Below, piece after piece: positions 6,457-11,489 of a stretch of DNA of 11,489 nucleotides. Both the position numbers and the translations under genes were made by a program. The notes below the pieces were generated by a model. The model was not told the DNA's origin. It was given only the letters and a program-made list of their open reading frames with translations, and made no database searches. The stretch is from an uncultured Clostridia bacterium (GTDB lineage Bacteria; Bacillota; Clostridia; Christensenellales; Borkfalkiaceae): assembly GCA_946637575.1 (NCBI GenBank), contig CAMPBJ010000017.1:1-11489 (forward strand). Direction: 5' to 3'. How positions within the stretch are numbered: the first letter of the stretch is position 1; each line of letters starts with the position of its first letter.

Positions 6457-7716
6457 ATGGATCAACAGATCAAAAGCGAAAAAAAGGGGCAGGCTTTCCT
6501 TATATTCCTTTGCTGGCTCGTGTACACCGTCTCATATTTGGGGCGGTACAGTTATAATGCGAATATCCTTTCGGTAATGGACGAATACGGGGTGGATCGC
6601 GCCGCAGCAGGGCTTGTCGGCACTTTCTTTTTTTTCTCCTACGGAATAGGTCAGATAGTAAACGGGATTTTCTGTAAAAAATACGAAAAACAGAAAGTTC
6701 TTACCTTTGCTTTGCTTGTCGCGGCGGTGCTTAACCTTACCGTGTTCTTCGGCGTCGATTTTGCGGTGATAAAGTATCTTTGGCTTATTAACGGCGCGGT
6801 GCAGTCAGTACTTTGGTCGTCGCTCATCTCCGTTTTAGGCGAGTATTTGGAGGACGGCAACATTAAAAAATCCGTACTCGTAATGAGTACGTGCGTCGTC
6901 TCCGGGATCGCGCTCTCGTACGGACTAAGTTCGCTTTTTACCCTTATCGGCGACTATAAACTGTCCTTTCTTTTAGGCGCGGTTTCGATCTTTCTTGTCG
7001 CGATCATATGGTTTATTTCTTTCGGAAGATATAAGAAGAACACGCAAAAATACGTTCCGAAAATCGCCGCGCCGACGATCGAAAAGGAAAGCAACGCCAA
7101 GGGAAAGGCGGTCAAAGGCGGCGTTATCGCGCTTATATGCGTACTCTGCGTATTCGCGGTGTTCGACAACTTCGTTAAAGACGGGCTTCAAACCTGGGTG
7201 CCCGATATTTTGAAGAGCAAATTCGATCTGGACAATTCGCTTTCGACTATCCTTACGATCCTGCTTCCCGTATTCGGGATATTCGGCACGGCGGTGTGCG
7301 TGTTTGCCCAAAAGAAAGTTAAAAACCCGATACTTTTAAACGCCCTTTTCTTCGGGATCATCGCCGTTCTGATCGCGGTACTGATGCTCGTTTTGGACTC
7401 GTCGTTACTTATCTTGTCGGTAATACTTCTTGCCGTTATTTACCTCTTTGCTACGGGCATAAACAACGTTTTAACGAGCGTTGCGCCGCTGTATTTAAGG
7501 AACGAGATAGACGCGGGCTTTTCTTCCGGGATCATAAACGGTTTCTGCTATGCGGGAAGCACGGTCTCCGCTTTTGGTCTTGGGCTTGTCGCCGATAACG
7601 GCGGGTGGAACGTGGTCTTTATCCTTATTTTAGCGGTCAGTATATTCGCCGTTTTAATCGGGGGCATATCATACTTTATTCTTGGCAATCGACAGAGCAA
7701 TACGAACTTCGAGTAA
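6457..7716 (+). CDS. Major facilitator transporter, organophosphate:phosphate antiporter (GlpT/UhpT)-like
   Basis: Twelve-helix inner-membrane permease of 419 residues; the first hydrophobic stretch begins near residue 13, and a polar, lysine-rich central loop (190-220) splits the two six-helix halves. The start of helix 1 (YTVSYLGRYSYNA, 23-35) matches the Y-x-x-R-x-N-like signature of the OPA family, with R30 at the position of the phosphate-binding Arg45 of E. coli GlpT. In helix 7, NFVKDGLQTWVP (238-249) matches the GlpT segment around Arg269, but the residue here is Lys (K241). The C-terminal half (AGFSSGIINGFCYAGSTVSAFGLGLV) is also GlpT-like. Expected to move a phosphorylated small organic molecule, probably in exchange for phosphate. 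The reading frame extends upstream to a TTG at 6406 inside the PHP gene. I chose the ATG at 6457, four bases after the PHP stop. No Shine-Dalgarno is evident, so translation probably depends on coupling. Last gene of the operon. Confidence 0.82.
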   Translation: MDQQIKSEKKGQAFLIFLCWLVYTVSYLGRYSYNANILSVMDEYGVDRAAAGLVGTFFFFSYGIGQIVNGIFCKKYEKQKVLTFALLVAAVLNLTVFFGVDFAVIKYLWLINGAVQSVLWSSLISVLGEYLEDGNIKKSVLVMSTCVVSGIALSYGLSSLFTLIGDYKLSFLLGAVSIFLVAIIWFISFGRYKKNTQKYVPKIAAPTIEKESNAKGKAVKGGVIALICVLCVFAVFDNFVKDGLQTWVPDILKSKFDLDNSLSTILTILLPVFGIFGTAVCVFAQKKVKNPILLNALFFGIIAVLIAVLMLVLDSSLLILSVILLAVIYLFATGINNVLTSVAPLYLRNEIDAGFSSGIINGFCYAGSTVSAFGLGLVADNGGWNVVFILILAVSIFAVLIGGISYFILGNRQSNTNFE

Positions 7717-7736
7717 TACTATTGAACTATAAAAAG

Positions 7737-7771
7737 AAAGGGTGGCGACGCTAAAAGCGTCGCCACCCTTT
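7737..7771. terminator. Bidirectional intrinsic terminator closing the phosphoester operon
   Basis: A perfect 16-bp stem (7737-7752 with 7756-7771) closes on an AAA loop. On the + strand it is followed by TAA and a run of T. On the minus strand it is followed by CTTTTTATAG. It sits between the convergent transporter gene and the propeller-protein gene and can serve both. Confidence 0.95.
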
Positions 7772-7790
7772 TAATTTTTTTATTTTAACG

Positions 7791-10235
7791 TTATTTTTGT
7801 TTTTTCCTTAAAAGAAAGTAAGTCGCAGTTCCCGCAAGCACACCCGCGACCGCGACGCAGATAAGTATGTTTCTTATCGCGATATTCGACGGGTTTTTGA
7901 TCCTGTCTTCGGGAACGTAGCCTATGATCTTTTCTCCGTTTAATTCGACGACGATCCTGACCACGCCGTTATTTTCGGAGTACACGCGAACGGGGGTGTT
8001 GTTTTCAACTTCGGCAAGTATTTCCGTAAGTAGTTCGTCCGCATAGACTGCAGTTTTAGAAAGCGTTCTCGTCTTGAATTCTTTAAGCGACTGCTTCTCG
8101 CTTAAAACTTCCGCCGTGAACGCCGTGGGAACGTAGCCGTAAACCGTTCCGTTCTCCGAACTAAATGCGCAGTAATAGTAATCCCTTCCGTTAAACGTAA
8201 ATTTCGACGTGCCGTCGGTAGAAAGAATATCCCCGCGTTTTAAGTAGTAATCGGATTCGCCCGAAACCAGTTTGTTGCTTTCGCTCTTCGTCAAAATCGG
8301 AACGGCGTACAAATGAACGCTCGTCGTAACGAGAAGACTGTTCGGCGAAGAAAGTTTTTCGGGGGATACGGCGACGGCGTCCGCAAGGCTTACTAGAGAG
8401 ATTCCGTTTACGCCCGCTATCGCGATAAAAGTTCCGTCGTCCAAATTGATTTTATCTATCGCAACGTATTCCGCTTCTCTTTCGGAAAAACTCGTAAACT
8501 TAAAGTTTTCGCCCGAAAAATCCACCGCGTACACGCTTGCGCCGTCGTTTACGGTGATAAGTTCCACGTCGGATAGAGCGATCGCCGAATCCTTCGCGTT
8601 GAAGTTTTCGGGAACTGACAGGGAAGTTATCGCGCGGTTAGTTAAACTCTCGGTGCGGTAAACCGCCTTTCCGGAACTTCCGACAAAGTAAACGCGTTCA
8701 TCCTCGAATCCCAAAGAGAACGAAACGATCTCTTCGCCGTATTCTGTCTCCGCAGTAAACGTGCCGTCCGAAATAACGCCGAATCTTTTGTCCTTTATCG
8801 CAAAACGCCTTCCCAAAAGGTCGGTTTTAAGTTCTCTTGCCAGATCCGTTTTCGCGGTTATGATGTTGCCGAAAACGTCAACGGCGATCACTTCGTCCTG
8901 CCCGACGTTTTCCCTTGCGAGCGCAAGGTTGTTTCTCTCGGTCTCCGACAGTTTATATATCACCGTTTCGGTAAGGATATAATAGTTTCCGTCGGAGTAG
9001 GCAAGGTCATTAATTCCGCTCACCGTGTCCGCGGCAAAAAGCGGTTCGCCGTCAAAGTTTACGAGCGTAACCGTTTTGTTTTCGGAAACCAGCATCGTAC
9101 CGTTTCCGAGAGCGAACTTTTCGGGCGCGTTCCCGACGAAAAGATTTGTAAATTCCCCATAGGAATACGGATCGATTTCGCCGTCGTCTGTAAATAGCGT
9201 TATCTTAAAATCGTCCGCCACCGCGATAAAGTCCATATATTTTTCAACGTCCGAAACGTTTTCGGATATACGGTTAAACGCGGTCTTGCCGTCGGCTATC
9301 GCGTATCCCGTGAACAGAAGTTTACCGTCTTCGGAGACCGAAAACTCCTGCACCGTTCCGACCGAGTCGGAAACAAAAAGGTTGCCGTTCGGGGCTACGC
9401 ATATTCCGGTGGGGGAGAATAAGTTCCCCAGATCGTATTTTGAATAGTCTTTGTACAACCTATCGTCCACGGAAAGTTTAACCGGTTCGGACTCTTCGAC
9501 CGTTGTGTCCACGAAGTACACGCCGTTATCCCGCCCCAAGTAGTAGACTCCTTTATCCGTCGCCGCCATGTCCGCACTTCTTTCGCTTAACGCGATCGCG
9601 CTTGCGATCACCTTTTCCGTGCCGTCGAGCGTGTGGACTTTTAAGGTATTTTCGGAACTTAAATAATAAAACTCGTTTTTGCCGTTTACCGCGACGGGTG
9701 AATTGAGCGCGGAAGCGAGCGTTTCACCTACGATCGACGCGTTTATGCCGTCTAACGTGTAAGTTTTAACGAGCATCTCCGAACAGACGATAAGATATTT
9801 CCCGTTGTAATCGAAGTTGAGTCCGAAGGGCTTGCCTTCTTCGTCCTTTAAAAACTCGTCTTTTAAAACGTCGCCGTCAAAGTACAGCCTGTAAATACTT
9901 CCTTCCTGAACGAACAAAAACTCGTCTTTCCCGAAACACTTGACTTGCCCTAACGTTTTAGAACTCGTAAACTCCGCTTTCTTTTCGCCGGTAAGGTTAT
10001 CGAAAACGGTTATCTTTCTGCTGTCTTCGTTTACCGCCGTGTACTTTTCGCCCCGACAAACCCTTTGCGGGTTATAAAGCGCGGTAAGTTCCGCGGGGGA
10101 TAAGGCAAAGATTTTTTCGTACGTAAAACCGTCGCTCGCGAAAGCGACTTTTGAGTTGAATAACAAAAGTCCGGATAGCGCGACCGACAAAAACAAGAAT
10201 ATTATCGTAATCCTTTTTAAAAGATTATATTTCAT
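7791..10235 (-). CDS. Exported beta-propeller-like protein with two SH3-like domains and a C-terminal membrane anchor
   Basis: I do not recognise a named family. From the ATG at 10235 the protein has 814 residues. It has a signal peptide (1-33: Lys/Arg, a hydrophobic core, then VAFA before Ser34). A long beta-rich region follows (about 37-625) of repeated units such as GKYLIVCSEMLVKTYTLDG, with an NHL-like unit near 272-299 (SPTGICVAPNGNLFVSDS), as in beta-propellers. Two SH3-like modules follow (about 637-707 ending YGYVPTAF; 725-778 ending IGYVPEDRI). A transmembrane helix (about 786-809) and a basic RKKQK tail end it. Predicted topology: bulk outside, anchored at the C-terminus; it may sense or bind cell-wall material. 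No enzyme motif is seen. A longer frame starts at ATG 10274, but the promoter (10246-10274) lies inside that extension and the signal peptide begins naturally at 10235. No Shine-Dalgarno is seen. A partial gene with the same C-terminal design lies at the right edge. Confidence 0.8.
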   Translation of the reverse strand: MKYNLLKRITIIFLFLSVALSGLLLFNSKVAFASDGFTYEKIFALSPAELTALYNPQRVCRGEKYTAVNEDSRKITVFDNLTGEKKAEFTSSKTLGQVKCFGKDEFLFVQEGSIYRLYFDGDVLKDEFLKDEEGKPFGLNFDYNGKYLIVCSEMLVKTYTLDGINASIVGETLASALNSPVAVNGKNEFYYLSSENTLKVHTLDGTEKVIASAIALSERSADMAATDKGVYYLGRDNGVYFVDTTVEESEPVKLSVDDRLYKDYSKYDLGNLFSPTGICVAPNGNLFVSDSVGTVQEFSVSEDGKLLFTGYAIADGKTAFNRISENVSDVEKYMDFIAVADDFKITLFTDDGEIDPYSYGEFTNLFVGNAPEKFALGNGTMLVSENKTVTLVNFDGEPLFAADTVSGINDLAYSDGNYYILTETVIYKLSETERNNLALARENVGQDEVIAVDVFGNIITAKTDLARELKTDLLGRRFAIKDKRFGVISDGTFTAETEYGEEIVSFSLGFEDERVYFVGSSGKAVYRTESLTNRAITSLSVPENFNAKDSAIALSDVELITVNDGASVYAVDFSGENFKFTSFSEREAEYVAIDKINLDDGTFIAIAGVNGISLVSLADAVAVSPEKLSSPNSLLVTTSVHLYAVPILTKSESNKLVSGESDYYLKRGDILSTDGTSKFTFNGRDYYYCAFSSENGTVYGYVPTAFTAEVLSEKQSLKEFKTRTLSKTAVYADELLTEILAEVENNTPVRVYSENNGVVRIVVELNGEKIIGYVPEDRIKNPSNIAIRNILICVAVAGVLAGTATYFLLRKKQK

Positions 10236-10245
10236 ATCAGTACAT

Positions 10246-10274
10246 ATTCTATCACAATTATTCGATTTTGTCAT
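10246..10274 (-). promoter_or_regulatory. Extended -10 promoter abutting the propeller-protein start codon
   Basis: Read on the minus strand: -35 ATGACA (10269-10274), 17-base spacer, TGA-extended -10 TAGAAT (10246-10251). An almost pure A/T stretch lies upstream (10276-10320), as in UP elements. The expected transcript start, near 10239, is only about four bases ahead of the ATG at 10235. The message would be leaderless or nearly so, which fits the absence of a ribosome binding site. The element GTGATAGAAT also occurs in the promoter at 4435-4464. Confidence 0.65.
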
Positions 10275-10507
10275 TACGAATTTTAAAACATTTAAAATCT
10301 TTTTAAAAAAATTAAATATATGACAGGTTCTGTCAACGTGCGGTTATACGCTCTACTAAAATCATACAGGCGGTGTCGCCGCATTCAAGTCTGAAATCTT
10401 TGCGCAAGATTATACCCTCTGCTTATCTTTCGTCAATGGTTTTATGACGGCAAAAAACGAATTTTGTACAAAAATAAATAATTTTGTACAAAAATGTCAG
10501 TTTTGCA
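10275..10507. other. Regulatory intergenic region with several short dyads, no gene seen
   Basis: With the chosen starts, 335 bases separate the divergent genes (10236-10570). Between the two promoters there is an A/T-rich block (10276-10320), a perfect dyad TGACAG-GTT-CTGTCA (10321-10335), a weak GGCG-GTGT-CGCC dyad (10369-10380), an AATCTT-TGCGC-AAGATT dyad (10395-10411), and the tandem palindromes at 10460-10495. No open frame here has a ribosome binding site. I recognise no riboswitch or structured RNA. Confidence 0.5.
10460..10495. promoter_or_regulatory. Tandem identical palindromes, probable operator pair
   Basis: The 16-mer AATTTTGTACAAAAAT occurs twice, at 10460-10475 and 10480-10495. 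Inside each copy is a perfect 14-bp palindrome, ATTTTGTACAAAAT (10461-10474 and 10481-10494). The centres are 20 bp apart, about two helical turns, so two dimers would bind on the same DNA face. The second site ends 13 bases before the -35 box at 10508, placing the centres near -55 and -75 of the predicted transcript start. That position suits an activator or a co-operative repressor. I do not recognise the motif as a known operator. Confidence 0.65.
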
Positions 10508-10536
10508 TTGACTTGTCGGAACTATGCGCGTATAAT
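10508..10536 (+). promoter_or_regulatory. Near-consensus sigma-A promoter of the 162-residue protein gene
   Basis: -35 TTGACT (10508-10513), exactly 17 bases, then a perfect -10 TATAAT (10531-10536). The predicted start near 10543 gives a leader of about 28 bases containing GGAGGG (10561-10566). This is the strongest promoter in the window. It lies inside a possible longer reading frame from TTG 10484, ruling that start out. Confidence 0.88.
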
Positions 10537-10570
10537 CGTGGTGTTTTATGATTTTTGTGTGGAGGGATTT

Positions 10571-11059
10571 ATGAACAAAATTTATTCTGATTCGGTTTTG
10601 TATGCATATTCGGTGCTTGAAAACCTTATCGACCAGTACGACGGAACGATAATGAAAAAGGCTCTCGGCTCTATCGACGATTACTCGCCCGCGATAGTTC
10701 AGTGCGAAGCGATCATACGTTTATCGTACCAAAAACAACTTATCATCGATCTTTACCTAAAAGTCGAAGAGATCCTGAAAAAATTCGACGAGTCGGAGAT
10801 GATGCACTTCGAGTATAAGTACTTTAAAAGAAAACCGAGATCGTTTTTTACGGGGTTCGACGCGACGAGCAGAAAGTATTTCAGAAAACAGGTGTCGCTT
10901 TCCAAAAGGTTTTCGGACCTTCTTGAAAAGAGCGGAATAACGGACGAAGTTTTTGAAAAAGACTACCTTCTTATCGATTTTTTCAAAGATCTTACCGAAA
11001 GGGTAAAGGAAAAGGAGGAAAAAAGCATAAAAAATACCGCGAAGAAAAAAGCGGCTTAA
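10571..11059 (+). CDS. Small helical protein of unknown function, possibly sigma-region-4/ArpU-like
   Basis: I do not recognise this 162-residue protein with confidence. It looks cytoplasmic and almost wholly helical. An N-terminal helical half (1-72) is followed by FDESEMMHFEYKYFKRKP (72-89), a loop with glycine, then TSRKYFRKQVSLSKRFSDLLEKSG (99-122). That spacing loosely resembles the helix-turn-helix of sigma-70 region 4 and ArpU/RinA-type regulators (acidic start, a Tyr-rich helix, then a Ser-x-Arg recognition helix ending in a Leu-Leu motif). The resemblance is weak: the usual loop pattern between the helices is not clear. The tail is lysine-rich (KEKEEKSIKNTAKKKAA). Start: ATG 10571 with GGAGGG at 10561-10566, downstream of the promoter. 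A longer frame from TTG 10484 would begin inside the palindromes and is rejected. Its stop lies three bases from the stop of the convergent partial gene, with no terminator hairpin between. If it binds DNA, the palindromes upstream are candidate autoregulatory sites. Confidence 0.72.
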   Translation: MNKIYSDSVLYAYSVLENLIDQYDGTIMKKALGSIDDYSPAIVQCEAIIRLSYQKQLIIDLYLKVEEILKKFDESEMMHFEYKYFKRKPRSFFTGFDATSRKYFRKQVSLSKRFSDLLEKSGITDEVFEKDYLLIDFFKDLTERVKEKEEKSIKNTAKKKAA

Positions 11060-11062
11060 AAA

Positions 11063-11489
11063 TCACTCGCTCTCGCTCTCTTCGTAAAAGGGCGGCTTGT
11101 CTTTCGGCTTTTTTATAAGCGACACGATAAGTCCGACAACGCCCGCAAGCGAAAGCGCGCCGATAATGACGATCCTTAAAATAAAGACGGCGTTGCTTTC
11201 GCTTTGGGGCTTTTTATCACTATTCTCTTCGGGTTTTTCGGGAGTCTTGATAAAAGTCAGCGGATTCGGGTGGTTTTCTATCGAAAACGGCATAACGTCG
11301 CTTTCCTTTACGTAGCCTATGTGGTTATTGTAGGAGACGTAGTAAATGGTTTCGTTTCCGAAGGTCGCCCGCCCTAAAAACTTCATCGTGCGGCCGGCAA
11401 AGGCGTAAAGCGTCGGAGAGGTAAGGCTTGCGTCTTCGTACAAAACGGCGTTTTTAGACGTTTCGAGCAGGACCTTTGGGTATGGGTTT
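11063..11489 (-). CDS. C-terminal part of an SH3-like, membrane-anchored surface protein (cut by window edge)
   Basis: The frame is open to the window's right edge, so the N-terminus is missing; at least 141 residues are visible. The TTG at 11443 is internal, not a start, because the frame continues upstream with no stop (..NPYPKVLLETSKNAV). In order: an SH3-like module (SKNAVLYEDASLTSPT up to IGYVKESDVMPF); a polar Pro/Glu/Ser/Lys linker (PEKPEENSDKKPQSESN); one transmembrane helix (AVFILRIVIIGALSLAGVVG and on to LIVSLI); then a charged cytoplasmic tail (KKPKDKPPFYEESESE). The layout, and the SK-x-AVYxD/IGYVxE pattern, match the second SH3-like module and anchor of the exported protein at 7791-10235, so the two are probably paralogues in architecture at least. 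Whether a signal peptide and propeller lie upstream cannot be seen. The linker is longer and the tail acidic at its end, unlike the basic tail of the relative. Confidence 0.7.
   Translation of the reverse strand, partial: NPYPKVLLETSKNAVLYEDASLTSPTLYAFAGRTMKFLGRATFGNETIYYVSYNNHIGYVKESDVMPFSIENHPNPLTFIKTPEKPEENSDKKPQSESNAVFILRIVIIGALSLAGVVGLIVSLIKKPKDKPPFYEESESE

Noticed and set aside
10484..10570. Longer start of the 162-residue protein at TTG 10484
   Set aside because: The region contains the palindromes and the TTGACT/TATAAT promoter; GGAGGG before ATG 10571 marks the real start.

Overview
The window reads as chromosomal DNA from an uncultured member of the Bacillota, most likely class Clostridia. 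This is inferred from the gene content (PdaB-like deacetylase, tandem-OB single-strand-binding protein, clostridial-type acyl-CoA synthetase), the GGAG-type ribosome binding sites, the sigma-A promoters with TGn-extended -10 boxes, and the tight operons closed by GC-rich hairpin terminators. Codon use looks uniform. I see no tRNA, rRNA, CRISPR array, insertion sequence or phage gene.

Layout. (1) 1-1693: an AMP-forming acyl-CoA synthetase on the + strand, its upstream region outside the window. (2) 1714-1742: a bidirectional terminator shared with a convergent MscS-type mechanosensitive channel (minus strand, 1756-2766), which has its own extended -10 promoter. (3) 2954-4445: a two-gene + strand unit, a membrane-anchored PdaB-like polysaccharide deacetylase and a protein with two SSB-like OB folds. 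(4) 4486-7716: a three-gene operon (histidine phosphatase, PHP-domain phosphoesterase, OPA/GlpT-like major facilitator). It starts from a promoter whose -35 box lies in the last codons of the SSB gene and ends at a second bidirectional terminator. The three products suggest uptake and dephosphorylation of an organophosphate, though this is inference. (5) 7791-10235 (minus): a large exported beta-propeller-like protein with two SH3-like domains and a C-terminal membrane anchor; its promoter sits almost on the start codon. (6) 10236-10570: a regulatory intergenic region with divergent promoters, two identical 14-bp palindromes exactly 20 bp apart, and other short dyads. (7) 10571-11059: a small unrecognised protein expressed from a near-consensus promoter. 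(8) 11063-11489 (minus, cut by the window edge): the C-terminal part of a second SH3-like, membrane-anchored protein with the same tail architecture as the gene in (5).

The most unusual part is the right-hand third. Two surface proteins with the same SH3-like-plus-anchor tail flank a small gene whose promoter carries tandem palindromic operator-like sites. I cannot name this as a known system. The rest is ordinary housekeeping and accessory metabolism, with the phosphoester operon the most coherent functional unit.
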